Of a DNA stretch of 64,000 nt, positions 8,889-16,938 are shown one piece after another. The notes under the pieces were generated by a model that was not told the origin of the DNA, did no database searches, and worked only from the letters and a program-made list of their open reading frames with translations. Position 1 is the stretch's first letter. The number at the start of each line of letters is the position of its first letter. Origin of the DNA: Flavobacterium taihuense (lineage in GTDB: Bacteria > Bacteroidota > Bacteroidia > Flavobacteriales > Flavobacteriaceae); assembly GCF_019351435.1 (NCBI RefSeq), contig NZ_JAHWYN010000008.1:45437-109436 (forward strand), given 5' to 3'. Both the position numbers and the translations under genes were made by a program.

Positions 8889-10949
8889 TTAGTTTTCAAT
8901 TTTCTCTAAATCTAATAAAAAACTATACTCTTTTGCTAATTCCTTAATGGCTTCAAAGCGTCCAGATGCTCCACCATGTCCTGCATCCATATTTGTATCC
9001 AAAAAAAGGAGATTATTATCTGTTTTTAAAGCGCGTAATTTAGCCACCCATTTAGCTGGTTCCCAGTACTGTACTTGAGAATCATGAAGACCTGTTGACA
9101 CATACATATTTGGGTATTTTTGAGGCAAGACATTATCATAAGGGGAATAGGATAACATATAATCATAATACTTTCGAACGTTAGGATTTCCCCATTCATC
9201 ATATTCTCCTGTAGTAAGCGGAATACTATCATCAAGCATTGTGGTTATAACATCTACAAAAGCGACTTGTGCAATAATTCCATTATATAATTCAGGTGCC
9301 ATATTGACAACAACCCCCATTAATAAACCACCTGCAGAACCACCTTCGGCATACAAATGCTTTGGTGAAGTATATTTTTCGGCAATTAAAAACTTAGAAC
9401 AATCGATAAAATCGGTAAATGTATTTTTTTTCTTTAATAATTTTCCATCCTCATACCATTGTCTTCCTAAATCTTCACCTCCGCGTATGTGTGAAATGGC
9501 AAAAATAAACCCTCGATCCAATAAAGTCAATCGAGTCGATGAAAACGTAGCGTCCATAGAATGTCCGTAAGAGCCATAAGCATATTGGAGCAAAGGATTT
9601 GTACCATCTTTCTTCAATCCTTTCTTATACACCATAGAAATGGGTATTTTCACACCATCTTCTGCCGTAGCCCAAACTCTTTTTTCGGTATAATTATTTT
9701 TATCAAACTTCCCCCCTAAAACTTCTTGCTCTTTTTTGATTTCTTTGGTCTTTGTCTTCATATTGAAATCAATAATCGAAGAAGGCGTAGTCATAGATTG
9801 ATAGCCATAACGCAATATTTCAGTATCAAAATCAACATTGGAAGACGTATAAGCCGTATACGTTTCGCTATCAAAAGGCAGGTAATACTCCCCTTCTCCG
9901 CTCCATGGCATGATACGAATTTTATTCAAACCGTTTTCACGTTCTTCAACAACCAAAAAGTCCTTAAAAATCTCAATATCTTCCAATAAAACATCCTTTC
10001 TGTGTGCAATAACTTCAACCCAATTGGCTTTTGAAGTCTTGTTTATCGAAGTTTTCATCAGCTTAAAGTTCTCAGCTTTGTCTTTATTGGTCATAATATA
10101 AAAACTATCACCATAATGATTGATACTATATTCCAATCCTCGAACACGTTTCTGGAAAATCTTAAATTCACCATCGGGATTATCGGCATCCAGAATTTGG
10201 TATTCTGTAGTCAAAGTACTTCCCGATTCTATAGCCAAGTATTTTCGAGACTTGGATTTCGCAATTTCTACATTAAAAGTTTCATCTTTTTCAAAATAAA
10301 CCAAAACATCATCCGTCTGTTTTGAACCTAATTTATGCTTGAAAATTTTATCCGAACGCAAGGTCTTTTCATCCTGATCCGAGTAAAAAATAGTTTTATT
10401 ATCATTGGCCCAAACCGCACTTCCAGTAACATTTTCTATTTTATCCTCCAGAATTTCGTTGGTTTCCAAATTCTTGATTTGAATCGTATATATTCGTCTC
10501 CCAACGATATCATAACTAAACAGAGCCAACTTATTATCAGGGCTAATACTCAAAGCGCCTAATTGAAAATAAGGCACACCCTTAGCCATTTCATTGCAAT
10601 TGAAAAGTATTTCTTCTTTTGCCGAAAGGCTTTCTTTTTTTCGGGAATAAATGGGGTAATCCTGTCCTTTCTCGAAACGAGTGATGTAATAATATCCATT
10701 ATACAAATAAGGAACTGATTGATCATCTTCCTTTATGCGGCTTTTCATCTCTTCAAAAAGAGCAGTTTGAAAATCTTTGGTATGCGCCGTTTTTTCTTGG
10801 TAATAAGCATTTTCTTGATTCAAATAATCAATAACCTCAGGATTTTCTCGGTCATTTAACCAAAAGTAATTATCTATTCGTATCTCATTATGTTTTTTTA
10901 GCTTTTTCGGAATGATTTTAGCTATTGGAGGTTGTATATTTTCTGGCAT
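8889..10949 (-). CDS. ptrB: S9 family oligopeptidase B
   Basis: A 686-residue serine oligopeptidase without a signal peptide, so cytoplasmic. The N-terminal two thirds is the seven-bladed propeller, beginning with the family motif NYFWLNDRENPEV. The C-terminal alpha/beta-hydrolase domain carries the nucleophile Ser538 in GGSAGGLLMG, then DEWGNPN, and the catalytic histidine in MDAGHGGASGRFE. The family cleaves short peptides, oligopeptidase B after basic residues. Length fits the usual value of about 690. It stands between the cysteine synthase gene (74 bases) and the divergent ybaB-like gene. Confidence 0.92.
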   Translation of the reverse strand: MPENIQPPIAKIIPKKLKKHNEIRIDNYFWLNDRENPEVIDYLNQENAYYQEKTAHTKDFQTALFEEMKSRIKEDDQSVPYLYNGYYYITRFEKGQDYPIYSRKKESLSAKEEILFNCNEMAKGVPYFQLGALSISPDNKLALFSYDIVGRRIYTIQIKNLETNEILEDKIENVTGSAVWANDNKTIFYSDQDEKTLRSDKIFKHKLGSKQTDDVLVYFEKDETFNVEIAKSKSRKYLAIESGSTLTTEYQILDADNPDGEFKIFQKRVRGLEYSINHYGDSFYIMTNKDKAENFKLMKTSINKTSKANWVEVIAHRKDVLLEDIEIFKDFLVVEERENGLNKIRIMPWSGEGEYYLPFDSETYTAYTSSNVDFDTEILRYGYQSMTTPSSIIDFNMKTKTKEIKKEQEVLGGKFDKNNYTEKRVWATAEDGVKIPISMVYKKGLKKDGTNPLLQYAYGSYGHSMDATFSSTRLTLLDRGFIFAISHIRGGEDLGRQWYEDGKLLKKKNTFTDFIDCSKFLIAEKYTSPKHLYAEGGSAGGLLMGVVVNMAPELYNGIIAQVAFVDVITTMLDDSIPLTTGEYDEWGNPNVRKYYDYMLSYSPYDNVLPQKYPNMYVSTGLHDSQVQYWEPAKWVAKLRALKTDNNLLFLDTNMDAGHGGASGRFEAIKELAKEYSFLLDLEKIEN

Positions 10950-11033
10950 TGTTTGCGAGTGGTTTTAGTATTTTAAATGCAAAAATAACACAAAGCGATT
11001 TTACAAAGAGACGGTTTTTAATCTAATTTAACA

Positions 11034-11061
11034 TTGGTTACTCGCAAATTAAGTAAATTTG
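11034..11061 (+). promoter_or_regulatory. Promoter of the YbaB/EbfC gene
   Basis: TTG at 11034-11036 and a perfect TAAATTTG box at 11054-11061 are 17 bases apart. The start codon lies 25 bases downstream. Confidence 0.5.
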
Positions 11062-11086
11062 CGTTTCAATTTAAAAAATCATCAAA

Positions 11087-11407
11087 ATGGACTTAATGGG
11101 AATGATGGGTAAACTAAGAGAAACCCAACAAAAAATAGAAGACACAAAAAAACGTTTAGACACCGTATTAATTGACGAACAAAGCACTGACAGCTTATTA
11201 AAAGTTACTTTGACCGCCAATACCAAAATAAAATCAATCACAATCGATGATTCTTTATTGGAAGACAAAGAACAACTGGAGGATTACTTGATTCTAGTTT
11301 TGAACAAAGCGATTGAAAAAGCGTCAAACGTAAACCAAACCGAATTGGACGCCGTTACCAAAATGGATATGCCAATGATTCCGGGAATGGAAGATATGTT
11401 CAAATAA
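11087..11407 (+). CDS. YbaB/EbfC family nucleoid-associated protein
   Basis: A 106-residue DNA-binding protein expected to form a tweezer-like dimer that bridges DNA. The family layout is complete: an N-terminal Met-rich helix ([21 protein letters not shown] divided over residues 1-21), a central beta-sheet ([22 protein letters not shown]) and a C-terminal helix ending IPGMEDMFK. In many bacteria it sits beside dnaX-recR, but here it stands alone with its own promoter and a strong terminator. Confidence 0.9.
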   Translation: MDLMGMMGKLRETQQKIEDTKKRLDTVLIDEQSTDSLLKVTLTANTKIKSITIDDSLLEDKEQLEDYLILVLNKAIEKASNVNQTELDAVTKMDMPMIPGMEDMFK

Positions 11408-11445
11408 AAAAGGATTTAAACATCAAAACCAATTGTTTTCAAAGC

Positions 11446-11485
11446 AACAATGCCCAAATTCTGATTATAGAATTTGGGCATTGTT
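11446..11485 (+). terminator. 17-bp perfect stem terminator after the YbaB gene
   Basis: Arms 11446-11462 and 11469-11485 are perfect complements with a six-base loop (GATTAT). The T-run after the stem is short, so it may act partly as a barrier between the convergent YbaB and threonine aldolase genes. Confidence 0.65.
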
Positions 11486-11551
11486 ATATAAGATAAATAA
11501 ATTTACTTATTATATGAAAACGTCTTAAACAACTTTAAACTTTTAAACTTT

Positions 11552-12577
11552 CTAAAAAACAATCTTCTGCAGGGTTTCCAAAACATAAGTATGCATCACT
11601 TCTTTATAATCCAGATGCGTTACAATACGAAGTTTTCCATGCCCCAAGGCACTGATCAATATATTTTTTTCTTTTAATTTTTCGATAAAAACTTTTTCAT
11701 TCAAGCCTTCACGAAGCGAAAAAATCAAGATATTCGTTTCTACTGGCTCGATTTTTCCTATCCAAAGCTGGCGTGACAAAACTTCGGCAATTTCTCTCGC
11801 CCTTCTGTGATCATCCACCAACTTGGCAATATTATTATCCAAAGCAAAATTTCCAGCCGCCGCCAGATACCCAACCTGACGCATACCGCCACCCAATATT
11901 TTTCGAATACGCAAGGCTCTGTGAATAGTCTTTTTATCCGACAAAAGAATCGAACCAATAGGCGCTCCCAATCCTTTGGATAAACAAACCGAAATTGTAT
12001 CAAACAACGCTCCAAATTCCCTTGGATGCTGTTTTTTGGCCACAATTGCATTCCAAATTCGGGCACCATCCAAATGGTATTTTAAATTATTGGCAACACA
12101 AACCGCTTTTATTTTTTTTAATTCTTCCAGATCATAACAAGCTCCACCTCCCTTATTTGTGGTATTTTCTACACACACCAAACTCGTCAATGGACTGTGA
12201 TAAAACTCAGGATCATTTATAGCTCCAGCCACTTGCTCGGCGGTAATCATTCCTCGATTTCCGTCCAATAAACAACACGAAACGCCACTATTAAATGAAA
12301 CACCGCCTCCTTCATAATGATACACATGAGCATATTTATCGGCAATCAACTGCTCACCAGGCTGCGTATGCAACTTGATTGCCGTTTGATTGGCCATAGT
12401 TCCAGACGGAAAAAATAGCCCCGCTTCCATACCAAACATCGCCGCCAATCGTGCCTCAAGAGCTATTACCGTAGGATCTTGTTTGTACACATCGTCCCCC
12501 ACTTCGGCATTAAACATGTATTGCAACATTTCAACCGATGGCTTAGTAATCGTATCGCTAATCAAATTTATTTCCAT
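11552..12577 (-). CDS. ltaE: Low-specificity L-threonine aldolase
   Basis: A 341-residue PLP enzyme that cleaves threonine or allo-threonine to glycine and acetaldehyde. It begins with INLISDTITKPSVEML, the classical N terminus. Other signs are GDDVYKQDPT (28-37), the LDGAR cofactor-aspartate motif (169-173) and the Schiff-base lysine Lys201 in SVCLSKGLGAPIGS. The length matches the family. Glycine made here could feed the glycine cleavage system whose T protein is at 2.4 kb, though the genes are not linked. It converges with the YbaB gene across the stem at 11446-11485. Confidence 0.92.
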   Translation of the reverse strand: MEINLISDTITKPSVEMLQYMFNAEVGDDVYKQDPTVIALEARLAAMFGMEAGLFFPSGTMANQTAIKLHTQPGEQLIADKYAHVYHYEGGGVSFNSGVSCCLLDGNRGMITAEQVAGAINDPEFYHSPLTSLVCVENTTNKGGGACYDLEELKKIKAVCVANNLKYHLDGARIWNAIVAKKQHPREFGALFDTISVCLSKGLGAPIGSILLSDKKTIHRALRIRKILGGGMRQVGYLAAAGNFALDNNIAKLVDDHRRAREIAEVLSRQLWIGKIEPVETNILIFSLREGLNEKVFIEKLKEKNILISALGHGKLRIVTHLDYKEVMHTYVLETLQKIVF

Positions 12578-12630
12578 AATCTAAAAACTAAATCCTATTT
12601 TTGCATTCAAAACTAATGAAATTATTAGAA

Positions 12631-12720
12631 GCTAATCCTGCTATTCGTTACAATCTTTTCTATTTTTTAAAGAAAAAAATAGAAAAGGATTTTCACTACT
12701 ATCAGGGCTAAAAAAGGGCT
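12631..12720 (-). repeat. Intergenic imperfect stem-loop element (type B)
   Basis: Read on the minus strand it runs AGCCCTGATAG, then ATCCTTTT, a long AT hairpin (arms about 12652-12668 and 12673-12691, differing by one base), then AAAAGATT, CGAATAGCAGG and ATTAGC. CCTG at one end faces CAGG at the other. It lies between ltaE and prfB, which are divergent. It resembles a dispersed flavobacterial intergenic element. The element at 47452-47571 has the same ordered words. Confidence 0.5.
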
Positions 12721-12757
12721 AACCCAATAATTTTCGAAACAAAATTACTATAAATTT

Positions 12758-13856
12758 ATGACAACTACCGAACAAATTAAAGGTATTGTGGAGCGCCTTG
12801 GTGCGTTGAGGAGGTATCTTTGACGTTGATGCCAAACTTATCGAAATAGCCAACGAAGAAGAGAAAACTTTTGCTCCCGACTTTTGGAACAATGCAAAAG
12901 ATGCCGAAATCATTGTAAAAAACCTTAGAGGTAAAAAGAAATGGATTGAAGATTACAACAAAGCTGTCGATATGACAGACGAGTTGCAACTCGCTTATGA
13001 TTTTTACAAAGAAGGAGAGCTAACTATCGAAGAACTAGACAGTCAGCACGATTTAACTCAAGCTCATATTGAAGCAATAGAATTCAAAAATATGCTTTCG
13101 GAAGAAGGCGATTCTTTGAGTGCAGTACTTCAAATTACCGCAGGAGCCGGTGGTACCGAAAGTTGTGATTGGGCCGAAATGCTCATGCGTATGTACATGA
13201 TGTGGGCCGAAAAAGAAGGTTACAAAATCAGGGAACTGAATTTTCAAAAAGGAGACGCAGCAGGAATAAAAACCGTCACTCTAGAAATAGAAGGCGATTA
13301 TTCTTTTGGATATCTCAAAGGCGAAAATGGAGTTCATCGATTAGTTCGTATTTCTCCTTTTGACAGTAATGCCAAAAGACATACTTCATTCGCATCGGTT
13401 TATGTATATCCATTGGTTGATGATACTATCGAAATTGAAATCAACCCCGCCGATATCGAAATCATTACGGCTCGTTCCAGTGGTGCGGGTGGTCAAAATG
13501 TAAACAAGGTAGAAACCAAAGTACAACTGACCCACAAACCAACCGGAATTCAGATTCAGTGTTCCGAAACGCGTTCGCAACATGATAATAGAAATCGAGC
13601 GATGCAAATGTTACGTTCGCAATTGTATGAAATTGAGTTGAAAAAGCAACAAGAGCAACGTTCTGACATCGAAGCTGGAAAGATGAAAATTGAATGGGGG
13701 TCGCAAATACGCAATTACGTAATGCAACCTTATAAACTAGTCAAAGACGTCCGAACCGGTCACGAAACTAGCGATGTTGACGGCGTGATGAACGGAAACA
13801 TCGACGGTTTTCTAAAAGCATACCTCATGATGATGGGGCAACGTGAAGAGGAGTAG
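12758..13856 (+). CDS. prfB: Peptide chain release factor 2, with programmed +1 frameshift
   Basis: Release factor 2 recognises UGA and UAA and triggers peptide release. The gene is in two frames: ATG at 12758, 21 codons, then an in-frame TGA at 12821-12823. Skipping T12821 continues with GAC GTT GAT and runs open to 13856. The joined product is 365 residues, the same as E. coli RF2. The frameshift site has all the textbook parts: AGGAGG, then TAT CTT TGA C. RF2-specific motifs are present: SPF for codon recognition ([12 protein letters not shown]) and the catalytic GGQ ([13 protein letters not shown]). Considering only the longest single frame would miss the first 71 residues. The promoter may overlap the AT-rich stretch just before the ATG. 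Confidence 0.95.
12809..12824 (+). promoter_or_regulatory. Programmed +1 frameshift signal of prfB
   Basis: AGG AGG TAT CTT TGA C: a Shine-Dalgarno-like AGGAGG ends three bases before the slippery CTT, followed by the weak TGA-C stop. Low RF2 slows termination at TGA and lets the ribosome slip forward, so RF2 controls its own synthesis. Confidence 0.92.
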
Positions 13857-13877
13857 TTGTTAGTTTTCAGTTTATAC

Positions 13878-13917
13878 AAAAAATGCCTTTCAAAAATTTT
13901 GAAAGGCATTTTTTTTT
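13878..13917 (+). terminator. Terminator between prfB and the ars-like operon
   Basis: Stem ATGCCTTTCAAAA facing TTTTGAAAGGCAT with a minimal loop, followed by a T-run and preceded by an A-run. It can serve prfB and the convergent minus-strand operon. Confidence 0.75.
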
Positions 13918-13943
13918 ATCAATACAATTTAACAATCGTACCA

Positions 13944-14654
13944 CTAACCAATAATTTTTAAATAAATATTTATATAATACACTCCTGTAACTATAAAAGT
14001 AAATCCTGCAATTAACCGCATGACTTTCTCCACTTTTCGGATCGCATGAAAGTACTTTCCTAATTTCTCCAAACTAAAGGCAATTACAAAAGCAAAAAAT
14101 AACACTGGCAACCCAGTTCCCAAAGCAAATACAATTGGCAAAGCCAAACCTTCGTTTGCCGAAAGTGTCATCGGAATAAGCATTCCAAAAAATAATGCGC
14201 CACTGTAAGGACAAAAAGCCAAAGCAAACAAAGCGCCTAAAAGAAAAGAGCCAAAAATACCTTGAGTTCTAAACTTTTCAGATAATTTCTCGGTCAGATT
14301 TATATTGGATAAAAAATTCAATTTAATAACATCCAGTAATATAAAACCAATTACAATCATTACTGGACCTATCAATTTTTCTCCATTCCCTTGAAGTAAT
14401 TTGGCAACTTGAAATTTACTAAACCCAAAATAAACAAGTGTACCAATTGAAGTATAGGTGAAAACCCTTCCAAAAGCATATAGCAACCCACTCAAAATTA
14501 CCTCATATTTACTATTTACAGTTTTGGCAATGTAGGCTGTAGCAGTAATATTTGTTGCCAAAGGGCAAGGACTGATCGCCGTAAGCAATCCTAAGGCAAA
14601 AGCAGTCAAAAGTGGCACATCATTATTCTGAGCCAGTTGATTCAACCATTCCAT
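13944..14654 (-). CDS. arsG: ArsG-like membrane transporter (DsbD/CcdA-type fold)
   Basis: A 236-residue integral membrane protein with about six hydrophobic segments. It carries the paired cysteines typical of the DsbD/CcdA transmembrane fold: Cys30 in AISPCPLATN and a second in LAFCPYSGALFFG. Proteins of this type next to ArsE- and ArsF-like partners have been named ArsG from a Bacteroides arsenic operon, where they are linked to export of aromatic aminoarsenicals. It is the last gene of the seven-gene operon, one base after the arsF-like stop, which implies translational coupling. An alternative is passing electrons through the membrane to the ArsF-like partner, as DsbD does. The fold is firm, the substrate is inferred from context. 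Confidence 0.72.
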   Translation of the reverse strand: MEWLNQLAQNNDVPLLTAFALGLLTAISPCPLATNITATAYIAKTVNSKYEVILSGLLYAFGRVFTYTSIGTLVYFGFSKFQVAKLLQGNGEKLIGPVMIVIGFILLDVIKLNFLSNINLTEKLSEKFRTQGIFGSFLLGALFALAFCPYSGALFFGMLIPMTLSANEGLALPIVFALGTGLPVLFFAFVIAFSLEKLGKYFHAIRKVEKVMRLIAGFTFIVTGVYYINIYLKIIG

Positions 14655-14655
14655 A

Positions 14656-15066
14656 TTATTGAAAGGCTTCTATTTTTTTTATCAGCTCTTTCATGAATTT
14701 GGTTTTATCGCCTGCATTCATAAAAGCCATATCCGAGATATCTTGTTTGTTCTTGCTTTTTGGGTTATAAAGAAATAATGCAGTTCCTGCAGCTTCAAAT
14801 TGCATCGCTATTTTTTCATTTTTTTTATCATCAACATTCACTAATAAAAAAGGAACAGTCGGATAGCTTTTAAGCGTTTCCCGAGTCAATTCCTCTATCT
14901 TAATGCAGGTCACACAACGATGTTCAGAATGAAATTGGATCACTTCAATTGTTGCAGGAACTTTGCTTTTTAATATAACTGCTGTTTTACCTTGAGCAAC
15001 TATAATTACAGTTACAAACAGAAGTATTGAAGTTAAAAAAACAGGCAGTAAGATATACTTTTTCAT
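14656..15066 (-). CDS. arsF: ArsF-like membrane-anchored thioredoxin-fold protein
   Basis: A 136-residue protein with one N-terminal membrane anchor or signal (residues 5-25), then an extracytoplasmic thioredoxin-like domain. Its CxxC motif is Cys51 and Cys54 in HRCVTCIKIEE. Homologues beside ArsE and ArsG are annotated as subunits of a nitrophenyl-compound reductase (ArsF). The periplasmic CxxC fits a redox partner for the DsbD-like ArsG encoded immediately downstream. Start and stop are well defined by neighbours: 27 bases after the 45-residue gene and one base before arsG. The activity is not shown by sequence. Confidence 0.72.
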   Translation of the reverse strand: MKKYILLPVFLTSILLFVTVIIVAQGKTAVILKSKVPATIEVIQFHSEHRCVTCIKIEELTRETLKSYPTVPFLLVNVDDKKNEKIAMQFEAAGTALFLYNPKSKNKQDISDMAFMNAGDKTKFMKELIKKIEAFQ

Positions 15067-15093
15067 TTTTATTAGTTTTTATATGTTGCTCAA

Positions 15094-15231
15094 TTAATTA
15101 TTGTTATTATTATTCTCATTGCTTTTAGATTCATCGTTTGATTTCTTTTTCTGAAATTGAAGTTTATAAACTATCCAACCAAAGCCTGCTATTATATGAA
15201 GTAATACGATTCCAAAAATTATTTTTTCCAT
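15094..15231 (-). CDS. Small single-pass membrane peptide in the ars-like operon, 45 residues
   Basis: Too short for usual ORF cut-offs. The frame starts with ATG at 15231 and ends with TAA at 15094. Residues 4-22 are a hydrophobic segment (IIFGIVLLHIIAGFGWIVY), followed by a positive patch (QKKKS) and a hydrophilic Asn/Ser/Glu tail ending in six Asn. The positive-inside rule places the tail in the cytoplasm. It lies 7 bases after the permease stop and 27 before the arsF-like start, spacing fully consistent with a translated operon member, and it fills a gap that would otherwise be odd in so tight an operon. Function unknown; it could be an accessory subunit of the permease or of ArsF/ArsG. 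Confidence 0.55.
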   Translation of the reverse strand: MEKIIFGIVLLHIIAGFGWIVYKLQFQKKKSNDESKSNENNNNNN

Positions 15232-15238
15232 AGTAGTA

Positions 15239-16213
15239 TTATAAAATTATATTGAATAAATAACCTGACAAAATCATAAAGAAGGCAATAGTTCCAAAAT
15301 AAATAGCTATCATTTTTAAATTCATTACTTTTTTAAGCAGCATTGCTTCTGGTAATGACAGACCAATTACTCCCATCATAAAAGCAATAGCTGTTCCAAG
15401 AGGAACTCCCTTTGCAACCAAAACTTGAACAACCGGAATAACACCTGCAGCATTACTATACATCGGAACACCAATGATTACTGCCAAAGGCACCGCATAC
15501 CATTGTCCTTTATTGATGTATTGCTCAAAAAAACCTGTTGGCAAAAATCCATGCATTAATCCGCCAATGGCAATACCGATAATAATATAAAGAGAAACTC
15601 CTTTTACAATACCAAAAGCTTCTTTTAAAATAGCAGGAAATCGTTGCACTAATGTTAGCCTATCTTCTTCCAATTCGTCTTCTGTTTGAGCGTTTGCAAT
15701 TATATTTTGAACCCAAGGAGATAATTCTTTTTCCAATTTTAATTTACCTAACGTAAAGCCGCCTATTACTCCTAAAACAATACCTGAAATAACATAGATT
15801 GCCGTTATCTTAAATCCAAAAGCGCCTAAAAAAATAGCAATTGCCACTTCATTTACTAATGGAGCAGTAATCAAATAGGTAAAAGTAATCCCAAGTGGAA
15901 TGCCTCCTTTTACAAAACCAATAAATAATGGAACGGATGAACACGAACAAAAAGGAGTGATAACCCCAAAAGCAGAAGCAAACAGATATTCTAATCCGTA
16001 CAATTTATTTCGACTTAAAAAATTTCGAACTTTATCTACTGGAAAATAAGAATTCACAATACCCATTACCGTTGTGATTACAAAAAGCAATAAAGCAATT
16101 TTTAAGGTATCAAAAACAAAGAAATTTAGAGCATCTCCAAATTTGGTATGTTGTTCAATTGAGAAAACGGAATATATAAGCCAATCGGCAAAATGTTGCA
16201 GCCAATCAAACAT
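15239..16213 (-). CDS. ArsP/DUF318-type permease
   Basis: A 324-residue membrane protein with about eight hydrophobic segments in two halves separated by a charged loop (about residues 165-195). The signature TPFCSCSSVPLFIGF (Cys89, Cys91) belongs to the predicted-permease family that includes ArsP, an exporter of trivalent methylated and aromatic arsenicals; the same motif also occurs in members of unknown substrate. The second half repeats the pattern with YSNAAGVIPVVQVLV. It lies 15 bases after the rhodanese stop and 7 before the 45-residue gene. Arsenical export is inferred from the ArsR/ArsE/ArsF/ArsG context; a sulfur or thiol substrate is the main alternative because of the rhodanese. 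Confidence 0.8.
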   Translation of the reverse strand: MFDWLQHFADWLIYSVFSIEQHTKFGDALNFFVFDTLKIALLLFVITTVMGIVNSYFPVDKVRNFLSRNKLYGLEYLFASAFGVITPFCSCSSVPLFIGFVKGGIPLGITFTYLITAPLVNEVAIAIFLGAFGFKITAIYVISGIVLGVIGGFTLGKLKLEKELSPWVQNIIANAQTEDELEEDRLTLVQRFPAILKEAFGIVKGVSLYIIIGIAIGGLMHGFLPTGFFEQYINKGQWYAVPLAVIIGVPMYSNAAGVIPVVQVLVAKGVPLGTAIAFMMGVIGLSLPEAMLLKKVMNLKMIAIYFGTIAFFMILSGYLFNIIL

Positions 16214-16228
16214 AACAAGTTATTTAAA

Positions 16229-16615
16229 TTAACAACCAGAGCACGAACAAGAATGAGTATTTTCATCAACCAAAACAAAAGATTCATCACCTATGGTTGG
16301 AAATCCTTTCTGTACCCAACGAATGATTCCATGTTTCATATTCACTACATGGTTATAACCGTGATTTTTCAAAAAGGCAGTAGCTCTTAAACTACGTACA
16401 CCACTTTTACAAACAACCACTACTTCCCTATCTCTCGGAATTTCAGTAAATCGTTCTTCGAATTCGGTTAGTGGGATATTCACAATATTAGGCACATTGT
16501 ATGCCAATTGAGCTACTTCCTCTCTTTCTCGAACATCTACCAACAAAGCTCCATTTTTAATCAACAGTTGTGTTTTGGTAGGACAAATTTCTTTTACTAA
16601 AGCTTGATTTTCCAT
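16229..16615 (-). CDS. Rhodanese-domain protein with cysteine-rich C terminus
   Basis: A 128-residue single rhodanese domain. The active-site loop is Cys69 in VVVCKSGVRS, the usual CxxGxR type, and VDVREREE (26-33) is the first conserved strand. The C terminus ends HSCSCSGC, an unusual cluster of three cysteines in the last six residues that could bind a soft metal or metalloid or carry persulfide. It sits 7 bases after the arsE-like gene and 15 before the permease gene. Rhodaneses move sulfane sulfur; here it may reduce or thiolate a metalloid substrate or handle thiol stress. That role is an inference from gene order. Confidence 0.82.
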   Translation of the reverse strand: MENQALVKEICPTKTQLLIKNGALLVDVREREEVAQLAYNVPNIVNIPLTEFEERFTEIPRDREVVVVCKSGVRSLRATAFLKNHGYNHVVNMKHGIIRWVQKGFPTIGDESFVLVDENTHSCSCSGC

Positions 16616-16622
16616 TGCATTC

Positions 16623-16856
16623 TTATTTTAAAAATTCTTTAATTTCATCAATCTGCGCAATCCTTCCTTTTACTTTTACAACTTCATCAATCATTAATAC
16701 AGGAGTCGTCAAGATATTATACCGCATCATTTCTTCAATATCTTCAATTTTGATTACTTGAGCTTCAATACCTAATTGATTTACCGCTTGTTCAGTATTT
16801 CGAAATGTTGCTTTACACTTTGGACAACCGGGACCTAAAACCTTAATAGTTTTCAT
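16623..16856 (-). CDS. ArsE-like small thioredoxin-fold protein
   Basis: A 77-residue redox protein with the thioredoxin-like motif GPGCPKCK (Cys11, Cys14) and the cis-proline segment TTPVLMID (about 51-58). Small CPxC proteins of this size occur as ArsE next to ArsF and ArsG, and more widely beside DUF318 permeases. It is the first structural gene after arsR and has its own operator/promoter-like site at 16878-16893. A general MTH895-type thioredoxin is the alternative label. The fold is certain, the arsenical role inferred. Confidence 0.8.
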   Translation of the reverse strand: MKTIKVLGPGCPKCKATFRNTEQAVNQLGIEAQVIKIEDIEEMMRYNILTTPVLMIDEVVKVKGRIAQIDEIKEFLK

Positions 16857-16877
16857 TATTTTTTCTTTTATAAATCA

Positions 16878-16893
16878 TTCGTAAAATTACGAA
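16878..16893 (-). promoter_or_regulatory. Operator-like inverted repeat upstream of the arsE-like gene
   Basis: TTCGTAA-AA-TTACGAA: 7-bp arms around two bases. On the minus strand it reads TTCG-TAATTTTA-CGAA, so an eight-base -7-like box is framed by the arms. The same layout occurs before arsR. An adjacent perfect palindrome GAACAATTGTTC (16891-16902) and a further TTACGAA at 16917-16923 may be extra contacts. The arsE start is 22 bases downstream. Confidence 0.5.
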
Positions 16894-16938
16894 CAATTGT
16901 TCTAATATTCTTTCTTTTACGAATAATATTTTAGAAAT

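Noticed and set aside
11446..11485. The 17-bp stem as a tRNA-like or regulatory RNA
   Set aside because: The six-base loop and the position after a stop codon fit a terminator.
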